Origin: Ophiosphaerella korrae
Lineage: Eukaryota; Ascomycota; Dothideomycetes; Pleosporales; Phaeosphaeriaceae
DNA length: 53,578 nt
Assembly: GCA_028456385.1 (NCBI GenBank)
Contig: JALNQF010000285.1
Location: 1-53,578 of the forward strand
Direction of reading: 5' to 3'
A program made the position numbers and the translations under genes. Shown here piece by piece: positions 34,351 to 44,836 of this stretch. Numbering within the stretch: position 1 is the stretch's first letter; each line of letters begins with the position of its first letter. The notes under the pieces are model-generated. The model made no database searches. It was given only the letters and a program-made list of their open reading frames with translations, and was not told the DNA's origin.

Positions 34351-37300
34351 CTTTAGAACTCTTCTAGTTCCTATATTTCTTCCTATAGTTGCCCTTTCTC
34401 GTTTATACCTATCTATTTTACTAAGTAGTAGTTCCTGCTATTATAGAACTAGTATACTAGGATTTCTTTAACTTCTTATTCTTCTTATTCTCTATACGTG
34501 TCTACTTCGTACACTAGTAGTTCTATATTCTATAGTACTATCTTAAGTAGTACTACGTAGAAAGTTAGGTATATCCTTATCTTATTTAGTAGCTTTAATT
34601 TAAATGTAACTAGTATAACTTCTCTCTTAATTTCGTATAGTCTTATTTTAACGTAATCTAGTTTTAAACTAGGTTGTTTACTCTTAATATTCTTTTATAC
34701 TAACTATACTTTTTCTCTCTTTCTAAATTAAGGTCTCTTTTTATATTTCTTATTATAGTATTTTGTTATACGATTATATAAGAATTCTACGTCCTATCTT
34801 AACTAATCGTGTATATCTCTAAGTTTGTTAGTAAAATTTTCTCCTTTTAGGAACTAAGATACTTTTATTCTTAGTATTTTATATACGCTAGGTTTAAATC
34901 TATAGTTTGTAAAAAAGAGTAATACTCCTATTACTATATTCTTTGCGCTGTTGTATACTAACTATGCTATAGGTAGTAACTGTACCTAATTATTCTAGTT
35001 GTAGTTAAAGTAGTATCTTAAGTACTACTCTACTATTTAATTTATTTGTTCTAATTATCTATCTATCTATAGATAATATGCTGTAGACATTGTATATTTA
35101 ATTCCTAATTACGCTATTATTATTCCTTATAGTTTTAATGTAAATCTTATATCTCTATTTGTAATAATTTTGTCTAGTAGTCTATATTAACTAATTATAG
35201 TTCCTAGAACCTAGTATATAGCAACCTTTATCCTACTTTTCTCTTTATATAGTCTAAAGTATAAGTACTTTATAAGTTTATTTACTATTGTTAGTATTCT
35301 ATTATACTTAACTCTTAATATTAGATCTTTAGACTTTAGTAGCTTCGTAATAAAGTCTATTGTAATAACTCCCTATAGTTATTCTAGTACTTCTACTAGT
35401 TATAATATTCTATATAGTCTCTTAGTACTTTTGTTACTAGCTGTCTTGCTTTTAGGATATAATAATCTTGTAGTAACTTATCTAGAGTCTTATCTATTCC
35501 TTAGTAACTATATACTAGTAGTTTGTAAAATTGTCGTATAAATTCTCTTTAAATCCTTCTTAGGATATATGTCTTATTATAAGCTTATACTAATCCTTCT
35601 TAGATTTTAAGTTTTTCTATTTCTTTAGATACTTCTTACGTTGTTTTCTAAATCTATTTATCTAGCTCGCTACTTTTTCTTTTAAGTATTGCGGCTATTT
35701 TAGGTATATTTAGGACTAAATATCCTTCTTTGTTCTTAACTAGAACTATACTAGTTATACTTACTTCTTCTTATAAATCTAGTCTTCTACTAAAGGCGTC
35801 TATAAATTAATTGTTTTTCCCTTTTATATATATAATCTCTAGGTTAAACGTTAATAGATATTCTTACTATCTTATATAGCGTTATAATAATTCCTTATTT
35901 GTTATAAATCCTATAAGATTCTTGTAGTCTATATAGACCTTTATCTAATATTTTACTCCTTATAGGTATATTCTCTACTATTTAAATACTTTATAGATTG
36001 CTAGCATCTCTTTGTTATAAATTAAGTAATTAAGTTCTACTAGCTTTATTTTCTTAGAGAAATATTTAACTAAATATTCTTTTCTAGTCTCTAGGTCTTC
36101 CTATATTAGTACTATTCTATAGACTAAATTAGATACATCTATTTTTACTATTACTAGTAGGTCTAGGTTATATATTCTAATAACTAGGTTCTCTATAAAC
36201 TTTCTTTTAATCTTGTTAAATACTTCCTTGCATTCCTTAGTCTATTTAAATAGCGTATCTTTCTTTATAAGTCTTGTTATTAGTTCTATATCTTTAGACT
36301 ATCTTACTATTAACTTTCTATAAAAGTTTACTAGTCTATAGAATTGTTGTACTTCTTTTAGGCTCTTTAGTGTTAGCTATTTATTAATTAACTTAATTTT
36401 TCCTAGATTAATCTTAATCTTTCCTAGTTCTATAATAAACCCTAGGAAATCTATTTCTTTTGTATAGAACTCGCATTTTCTTATCTTAAGAAATATTTTA
36501 GTTTCTACTAGCTTTTCTAGTACCTTGTATATATATTGTATATGTTCTTCCTCTATTTCTAAGAATATAAAGATGTTGTCTAAATATACGAATATAAATA
36601 TATCTAAGTACTCTCTTAGTACTATATTAATTCTTTCTTAGAAGGCTGCTAGTACATTTATTAAGCTAAAGGGCATAACTATATATTTATATAGTCTATA
36701 TTGTGTTCTAAACGCTATTTTCTATTTATTACCTTTCTTAATTCTAATCTAGTAGTAAGTGTTTTAGATGTCTAGTTTTATAAAGATCTTTACTTTCTAT
36801 AGCCTATTTTATATTGTATCTATTTATAGTAAGAGGTATTAGTTCTTGTTTATAATTACGTTAGTTTTCCTAAAATCTACGCAAGGCTTTTTATTACTTA
36901 TCCCTTTCTTATCTATAAAGATAAGTCTGTATACTACTAAGGACTTAGATTCTTGTATCTATCCTTTCTTTATTGTATTTTCGATGAATACTTGTTTAAT
37001 TTTAGATTCTTCTTCTATTTTTTAGTAGACTAGGCTCTATCCTACGTTTTTTCCTTCTTCTAAGTCTATCGCTAGGTCCTATAGCTAATATTCTAGAAGA
37101 TAATCTTTAGGTTTAATAAGTTGTTTTTCCTATTTCTTATATTCTTCTAGGAATTCTCTTTTAGTTGTGTTTATGTTAGCTTTTAATATATCTTTTTTTA
37201 GGTAGCTAATTCTTCCTGTTCTCTAATTAATGTGTAGGTTTATTATCTATAACTATAGTATACCTAGTATTATATCTTGTTTGTTATTAATTATTATTAT

Positions 37301-39715
37301 GTCTATAACTATATTTTTAATTGTTATCTTTTCTAATTTAAGTGTAGAGGGAATTGTTTTAAACCTAATAGGTTCTTAGAATAGTTTTCTTTTAATTATA
37401 CTTAGTTGTTAAGAGTACTTCTTTATTATATAATATATTCCTTTTGTTTCTATAAACTTCTTTAATATAAAGTTCTTTATAGCTCTACTATCTATTATTA
37501 ATTATACTTCTTTTCCTTAGTATATACCTTTCTTTATAATATGTAGGCCTCCTATACTTTCTAGCTATTCTTACTTAGGCAATTTTATAAATTGTCTATC
37601 TTTTTATAGCTATAGCCTTATCTTAAGCTTATATTCTTCGTGTTTTAGATATTTGTTGTATATATATTTGTACTATAGTCTTCCTTAGACGCATTTCTTA
37701 GATAGTTTTAGGCTAGGTCTTACTACTATATATCTATCTTCTAGGATTATTTCCTATCCTTAGATATCTTCTACTAGAATTACTCTCGTATAATCGTAGC
37801 CTCTTCTTCTTATAGGCTATACACTATTATTTGCTTTAGGGTTTCTATATATAATATAATTCTTGTCTAGGTATAATATCTATAATACTTTAAAGTATAC
37901 TAGGTGTTTTAAGTCTATTATTTTGTTATCCCCTTCCTAGTACTTGTCTTTTCTAGGTATATCTTTTATTAGGATATAGTACACTACTAGTACTCTTAGT
38001 ATATAAGCTTTATTAATCTATTACGTCTTCCTTGTAAAGTACTACTACTCTTTTTCTATAGGTATTCTTCCTACTATAACTATATACTATTTTATCTATT
38101 CCTAAAATAGTATAAACTTTATTTTTTTAGGATTACATTCTTTTTAGTCTTTATACGCTTCCTCTATACTTATAACTATTAAGTATATCTAAATAAACTT
38201 CTATTCTTTGTTTTATTCCTCTATATCTATTATTGTAAGGCTATTATAGCTATATATTATTAGCTAGGTATACTCTATACCTTTTATACTAACCTATCTC
38301 TTACTTTCTTATAGTCCTTTAGAGGAAGCTATAGTAGTCTCTTTATCTAGTGCTAGTCCTTTAGCCTAGATTAATAGTGTCTAAGGCTCTTCCCCTTCTA
38401 AGTCTTCTATTAGTAGGTCTATTACGTATACTATCTCTCTTAGCTACGCTTTTGTTCTACTTTCTTTTATTATAGCTACTCTATATCTCTATTTCTATAG
38501 GAACTATACTACTCTCTACTTACTAGAAAGATATATATAGTAGTTATTGTTATAACAAAAGGTCTAATAGAGTATTACGTGTTGTACTTCTTTACTCTTA
38601 GCTACTTTTTCTTAAGGTTTAGCCTATGCTTGTAGTACTTCTTTCTTCTTTTTAGTTATTTTTAACTAAGTTTCTTTCTTTAGGTCCTTACTTCTATAGT
38701 CTTTTGCAAAGTGTCCTAGTTTCCTATATTTATAGTATACTATATCTTTCTTCTTTTATAATTAGTAGTCTTTTACGTAGTAGCCTTTCTTGTTATAGTT
38801 AAAGTATATAAAGTCTTTATTCTTCTTCTTTTTCTTATCTTTGTTAGTGTTAAGGATTATAAGGTCTCTTATATCCTAATTTCTAGTTTAGGTACTATAC
38901 TTGTTTTTCTTCTATTCTTAAAAGTTGTTATTAATTTAGATTACCTATTACTTTAAGGCTTCTAGTATTCTTAGTTTCTCTATATAGATTATTTTGTATC
39001 GTATCTTTAAGTTTAGTCCTTGTTTAAATTGTAATATTAAGGCTAACTCGTTCTACTCTATATTTTACGATAGTTGTTTAAATTATAATATATACTTAGG
39101 AATACTCTAGTTCTGTATAAGCTTCTCTAACTACTCTTTAGCTTATTAGGTAACGTCTATGTCCCTAAATACTACTCTTATTTATTTAGTAAAGTATTTA
39201 TAACTTCTAAAGATAGCTCTAGTTTTATCCTTCTAGGTTATTAGAGAATGTGTCGTGTAATCTATCTAGTAAGGCTCGTACTATCTTATTATATTCTCTT
39301 CTAGGTGTAGTCTAATATATATTACCTTCTTTTCTTCTATATTAAAGTGTAGTACTTATATATCTATCTAGAGTTATACTAAAGCTATAAAGGGTCTTAG
39401 TTTCTCTCTTGTTCTATTAAACTTCTTAAGGACAGGTATCTTTAGTAGTTTCTTTGTCGCGCTTATTACTAGACGTTGTATAATTACTTCTATTTAGTTC
39501 TAGCCTTTAATAATAGCTTTAATTTATACCTTATTCTATTTCGCGTAATCTTACAGTTCCTTATTCTACGTTTCTAAAGCGTCGATTACTATCTTTATAT
39601 CTTCTTTGTCTAAGATTAAGTTATTAATTTAGTCTTTAATTGTTTCCTATATAGTACTATCTAACTTATAACTACTCCTAGGGGCTTTGCTTATTTTAGT
39701 TAAACTTTCTACTAT
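34351..39715 (-). pseudogene. G-E4 gag-pol relic with two internal deletions
   Basis: A minus-strand relic with the former start, ATA, at 39715-39713. Gag zinc knuckles lie near 38690-38800. RT has Y-L-D-N with its Tyr codon at 36586, 3129 bases from the start as in G-E1. RNase H and integrase follow. Near 35419 about 40 bp are missing between two copies of TCTATATAGT, removing the Cys-pair part of the integrase zinc finger and shifting the frame. Near 34367 about 30 bp are missing between two CTTCTAG-like copies, taking ten codons from the chromodomain. Both look like recombination or slippage between short direct repeats. RIP stops occur throughout. Confidence 0.87.
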
Positions 39716-39776
39716 CGTGTTAGTTAGACTACGCGCTACTTACGCTTTACTTCTCGCAATAACTAAATTAGTAAGG

Positions 39777-40205
39777 TGTAATAGGCTTCCTATTGTTAAC
39801 TACAGGTAGCCTGTATAGGGGTATTAGTAGATTAAGAGATAATAACAAAGTTTGTATTATAATCTACAATAACTATAAACAATAGAGGATATTTTGCAAC
39901 TACCCTGTATTGGTGTTCTATAGTTAAAGGATTGAATTGCTAATACTATCCTAATAATGTACATTGCTACTAATTATATACTCGTTGTAATCTGTAATCT
40001 ATAGTTGCTAAGACTAATAGATCGCGGATTACCTTAATCTATAATCTATTAATGCCAAGAGTCTACAGATTATAGATTACCCTAGGTGTCCTAATTATGT
40101 ATAGCCTCCTAATCGGATTCGTACCCCTTAGCGTTATATAGGTCTGAGTCGATTGTCGTAAAGCTTATTGGTTCTATCTATAGCTCTTCTATTACTGTTG
40201 TAATA
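39777..40205 (-). repeat. G-E4 5' LTR (subtype II, 429 bp), the least mutated LTR
   Basis: It pairs with 33244-33672. It keeps many CpA/TpG sites (for example TTTTGCAACTACCC, GTATTGGTGTTC, TTGAATTGC, AATGCCAAG), unlike any other G LTR here. It ends ..ACTGTTGTAATA and is followed by AATTA and the resumed G-E0 RT. Confidence 0.95.
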
Positions 40206-40210
40206 AATTA

Positions 40211-43068
40211 CGTTTATTTTTCTAAAATCTATATAGGGTTATTTATTATCTATCTCTTTTTTATCTACGAATATAAGTCTATATACTACTAAGGATTAGG
40301 AGTTTCTTATCTATCTTTTCTTTATTACGTTTTTAATAAATATTTACTTTATCTTTAATACTTCTTTAGTTTTCTTATAAACTAGGCTCTATCCTACGTT
40401 CTTTTCTTCTTCTAGGTTTATTGCTAGGTCCTATAGTTAGTATTCTAGAAGGTAGTTATCTAGCTTAATAAGTTATTTTTCTTATTTTTTATATTCTTCT
40501 AAGAATTCTCCTTTGTATATATTTGTGTTAGCTCTTAACATTTCTTTCTTAGAGTAACTAATTTTCCCTATTCTCTAATTAAGCCTTAGGTTAGTTATCT
40601 ATAACTATAGTATACCTAGTATTACGTCTTATTTATTATTAATTGTTGTTATATCTATAACTATGTTCTTAATTTCTAGTCTTTCTAGCCTTAGTATAGA
40701 GGGTACTGTTTTAAACCTAATAGGTTCCTAGAATAGTTTTCCTTTAATTATACTTAATTATTAACGGTATCTCTTTATTACGTAGTTTATTCCTTAGTTT
40801 TCTACAAACTTCTTTAATATAAAGTTTCTTGTAGCTCTACTATTAATTATTAATTATACTTTCTTTCTTTAGTATATACTTATTTTTGTAATATATAGGG
40901 CTTCTATACCTTATAGCCTTTTTTACTTAGGTCTTTCTTTAAATTACCTATCTTTCTAGGGCTATTACTTTATTTTGCGTTTATAGTTTTTATATTTTAG
41001 ATATTTATTATAGGTGTATTTATACTATAGTTTTCCTTAAATATATTCTTTTAATAGTTTTAGTCCTAGTCTAATTACTATATATTCTTTGTTAGGTATT
41101 CTAATTATTTCTTAACCTTAGATATCTTTCTTTATAATTACTTTTACGTAATTATAGCCTTATCTTCTTACTAGCTATATATAGTTACGTACTTTTATTT
41201 CTCTATATATATAGTAGTTTATATTTAGGTATAATGTCTATAATATTTCTATATATACTAGATGTTCTAGATCTATTCTCTTGTTATCCCCTTTCTAGTA
41301 TTTATCTTTTCTAGGTCTCGCTATTATTAGGATATAGTATACTATTAGTATACGTAGTATATAGGCTTTGTTAATCTATCGCGTTTTTTTTACAAAAAAC
41401 TACTATTCTCTTTATATAGATATTCTCCCTATTATAACTATATATTATTCTATCTATTATTAGAATATTATAAACTTTATTACTTTAGGATTACGTTCTT
41501 TCTAGTCTTTATACGCTTCCTCTATACTTATAGCTAGTAAGTATTTCTAAACAAACTTCTAGTCTTTATTTTGTTCCTCTATATCTATTGTTATATAGCT
41601 TTTATAGCTATATACCTTTAACTAGGCGTATTTAGTACTTCTTATATTGTTTTAGTTTCTATCTTCTTATAGTTCTTTAGAGGAGACTAGTAGTTTCTTT
41701 ATCTAGTGCTAGTCCTTTAGCCTAGATTAATAGGGTCTAGGGCTTCTCTTATTCTAAGTCTTCTATTAGTAGGTCTATTATATAGGTAGTTTCTTCTAGC
41801 TATACTTTTATTCTATTTTTTTTATTACTACTACTTTATTCTTTTATAAGAACTATACTACTCTCTACTTACTAGAAAGGTACGTATAGTAGTTATCTTT
41901 ATAATAAAAGGTCTAATAGAGTATTATATATTATATTTCTTTACTCCTAGCTACTTTCTTTTAAGGTTTAGTCTATACTTTTAGTACTTCTTTTTTGTTT
42001 TTAGTTATTTTTAACTAAGTTTCTTTCTTTAGGTTCTTACTTCTATAGTCTTTTATAAAGTATCCTAGTTTCTTATATTTATAATATACTATATCTTTCT
42101 TTTATTTAGAATAGTAGTCTTTTACGTAGTAACCTTTCTTACTATAGCTAAAGTACGTAAAGTCTTTATTCTTCTTTTTCTTTCTATCCTTATTAGCGTT
42201 AAGGATTATAGGGTCCCTAGCGTCTTAGTTTCTAGGTTATCCTCTGTATTTGTTCTTCTTCTATTCTTAAAGATTATTATTAATCTATATTACCTATTAT
42301 TTTAGAGCCTCTAGTGTTCTTAGTTTCTCTATATAGATTATTTTGTATTATATTTTTAAGTTTAGTCCTTGTTTAAATTGTAATATTAAAGATACCTCGT
42401 TCTATTCTATATTTTGTAATAGTTATTTAAACTATAATATATACTTAGAAATACTTTTATATTGTATAAGCCTTTTAAGCTTTTCTTTAGCTTATTAGGT
42501 AATATCTATATCCCTAAATACTGCTTTTATTTGTTTAGTAAAGTATTTATAACTTCTAAAAATAGCTCTTGTTTTGTTATTCTATATTCCTAGAGCGTAT
42601 ATTGTATAGTCTATCTAGTAGGACTTAAACTATCTTATTGTATCTTTTTTAAAGTATATTCTAATATATATTACTTTTTTATCTTCTCTATTAAAGTATA
42701 GTACTTATATATTAATCTAGAGTTATACTACTACTATAAAAGGTCTTAGTTTTTCCTTTATTCTATTAAACTTTTTAAGTACTAGTATTTTTAGTAGCTT
42801 CTTTATTACACTTATTTCTAGTCTTTAAGTAATTTATTCTATCTAGTTCTATCCTTCTATAATAGCCTTAATTTGTACTTTATTCTACTTTACGTAGTCT
42901 AAGAGTTCTTTATTCTATATTTCTAAGGTATTAATTACTATCTTTATATTTTCTTTATTAAAGATTAAGTTGTTTAGGTAATCTTTAATTACCTTCTATA
43001 TAGTGTTATCTAACTTATAACTACTTAGGGGTACCTTAATTCCTTTCTTAGTTAAACTTTCTACTATT
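40211..43068 (-). pseudogene. G-E0 gag-pol fragment 1: gag, protease, start of RT
   Basis: This is the upstream part of the G-E0 polyprotein, minus strand. The former start, ATA, is at 43068-43066. The gag coiled and basic N-terminal region lies about 42650-43060, the zinc knuckles about 42040-42150 (coding strand; Cys largely replaced), the protease about 40680-40860 and the start of RT (FRKTN-like) at about 40211-40240, where G-E4 inserted. It is more diverged from the other copies than they are from each other, which fits greater age. Confidence 0.84.
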
Positions 43069-43090
43069 GTGTTAGCTAGACTATACGCTA

Positions 43091-43128
43091 CTTACGCTTC
43101 GCTCTTTCTAATAACTAAATTAGCGAAG
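43091..43128 (-). promoter_or_regulatory. G-E0 post-LTR leader with a small hairpin
   Basis: On the coding strand the bases next to the 5' LTR read ACTTCGCTAATTTAG.., and CTTCGCT pairs with AGCGAAG about 25 bases on. The same place in the other copies reads CCTTRCTAATTTAG. This is where a tRNA primer site should be, but no copy begins with TGG. It may be a priming structure; function not shown. Confidence 0.4.
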
Positions 43129-43591
43129 TATAATAGGGTTACCTATTATTAACTACAAGTAACCTATATAGGGGTGTTAGTAGATTAGAAGGTAATAACA
43201 AGGTTTATATATTAATTAAGTAATAACTATAAATAATAGTTAATTTGTATGTACAATATTAAGTATTAGCGTTCTAGGTTAGAGATTAGATTACTAATAC
43301 TATTATAATAATGTATATTACTACTACTATATACTTAATATAGCCTTAGTAACTTTGTAACTTTGTATTTACTAAAATCGCGAATTTATAAATTTATTAC
43401 ATGTCCTACTTCGTAACTTTATATTCGCTAAGATCGCAAATTTACAAATTTATTACGTGTCTATATTGTAATTAGCTTCTTAGCTAAGTTTATTATCTTA
43501 TAGGTTATTACCCTACTTATCCTATACTTTATTAGTAGGTAAGTCTAGACTAATTAGGTCTATCTCGATTCCTCTTATTACTATCGTAACA
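43129..43591 (-). repeat. G-E0 5' LTR (subtype I, 463 bp)
   Basis: It pairs with 1460-1866. It contains a 56-bp tandem duplication (43357-43412 and 43413 onward, core ATCGCGAATTTATAAATT) present once in the partner LTR. It ends ..ACTATCGTAACA, followed by ACTTC. Confidence 0.92.
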
Positions 43592-43596
43592 ACTTC

Positions 43597-44553
43597 TTAA
43601 GGAGTATTAATACTACAATTTAGTGTACTCCTTATTATATAGATTCTACCTAAGGTTATATAAAAGCTCTTCTTAACGTTAAATTAAAAGAAGAGTATTT
43701 TAATTTTTATAACTTATTAACAGGTAAGTTTAAATAATTAAACGCGATTAGAACGTATTTTAAATATATTTTAGTATATAAAGAGACTCCTGTAATTTAG
43801 AACTAGGCTAAGAATAAGAAGAACAAGGTGTTTGCTACTAGGTTAGTTTAATATTGTAGCTAAATAAGTAAAGAAGTCTAGGATATATTAGAATTATATA
43901 CTAATACTACTAAATAGGCTAAGTAAAAGAGATATTAAATAGGTATCTATATATTGCTTATTAAGGCTATATAAAAGTAAGGTAAATTATAGAAATAGGT
44001 TTATAACGTGTTACTAACGCGTTTTAGTATAGCTTAAATAGATCTCTAGGATATAAAGGAGTTTAACGCCTATAATAAGTATAGTATTTACTATACTTAT
44101 TGTACTACTTCGAGTCTAAGTACTTAATACTCTCTTAATAGAGGACGTAAGAGAAGTATAAAATATTATTATTACTAAAGAAATATATATACTAAAATAG
44201 CTTTAGAACGTAAATATAATAACTTTAAGGACGCCTATATTATCTTAGATAATAAAGATAATCCTATAATCTCTATAGAGCTACTATAGTATAATAAGTA
44301 GATAGCTTTAAAGTTATAAAACGTTTAGTTATAAACTTAACTATAATTATTACTACTAAGCTTACTAGCGTAGTTACTATTAAGAGTAACTACTATACTA
44401 ATATAAGCATTATAATATATTTAAAACGCGTTACTAATACGTTCTAGCCTAATAAGTACGTAAACTCTCTAAAGATAAGCTATTCTCTTAAGCTAGTTAC
44501 TCTTAAGCTAATTACTCTCGTTTAAATAAAAATAGTTAGAGATCTAGAAGTTA
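43597..44553 (+). pseudogene. Degenerate flank, part 2: possible Mutator-like transposase relic
   Basis: This resumes the flank after G-E0 (..ACTTC). In one plus frame, with TAA/TAG taken as lost Gln/Trp, 43880-44330 reads as protein: LELYTNTTK, LLIKAI, YNVLLTRF, IKEFNAYNKY, ALERKYNNFKDAYIILDN. The order recalls the C-terminal part of fungal MULE-like transposase proteins, but I cannot confirm this. No conserved catalytic triad was identified. Near 44490-44520 a 15-bp unit (CTTAAGCTARTTACT) is repeated twice. It continues at 53257 after family A is removed. Confidence 0.3.
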
Positions 44554-44558
44554 AAACT

Positions 44559-44836
44559 TATAAAGGAGTTATCTATTATATCTCTTATTTTCGCACTAAT
44601 ATTAGTAAGTTATAACTTACTAATACTATAAACTTACTAATATTACAAACTTACTAATATTAGTAAGTTTGTAACTTACTAATATTTAACTACTTTTCTA
44701 CTTTTAGTTAGCGCTTAGTAAGCTACTAGGTATATATACCTAGTACTTACTTAGATAACTTTATCTACTATTTACTCTTTTTAGTTAATTATTAAAACTA
44801 CTTTATTAAGTTATCTTATATAAAGTCTACTTTATA
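44559..44836 (+). repeat. Family A 5' LTR (278 bp)
   Basis: It starts TATAAAGGAGTTATC (TGTAAAGG.. in the 3' copy) and ends ..CTACTTTATA. It includes several AACTTACTAATATTA / TAATATTAGTAAGTT units (about 44595-44690) and the 18-bp palindrome at 44726. It is 25 bp longer than the 3' LTR through an extra unit of that repeat. Confidence 0.93.

Larger units (their letters stand above)
33244..40205 (-). mobile_element. G-E4: uninterrupted Ty3/gypsy chromovirus nested in G-E0 (6,962 bp)
   Basis: A minus-strand copy in the G-E0 RT, with the duplication AATTA at 33239-33243 and 40206-40210. LTRs at 33244-33672 and 39777-40205 (429 bp each, subtype II). It is about 70 bp shorter than G-E1 and G-E3. 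Two deletions account for that: about 30 bp near 34367 in the chromodomain and about 40 bp near 35419 in the integrase zinc finger. Confidence 0.95.
1460..43591 (-). mobile_element. G-E0: outermost Ty3/gypsy chromovirus, split by two insertions
   Basis: This is an LTR retrotransposon on the minus strand. Its left end is 1460 and its right end 43591, with the 5-bp duplication ACTTC on both sides (1455-1459 and 43592-43596). It is split by G-C (2932-31072) and G-E4 (33244-40205). Its own DNA is 1460-2931, 31078-33243 and 40211-43591, about 7.02 kb, the same size as its relatives. Gene order (gag, protease, RT, RNase H, integrase, chromodomain) is that of Metaviridae chromoviruses. It must be the oldest G copy here because it hosts all the others. 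All frames are broken by RIP stops. Confidence 0.93.
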
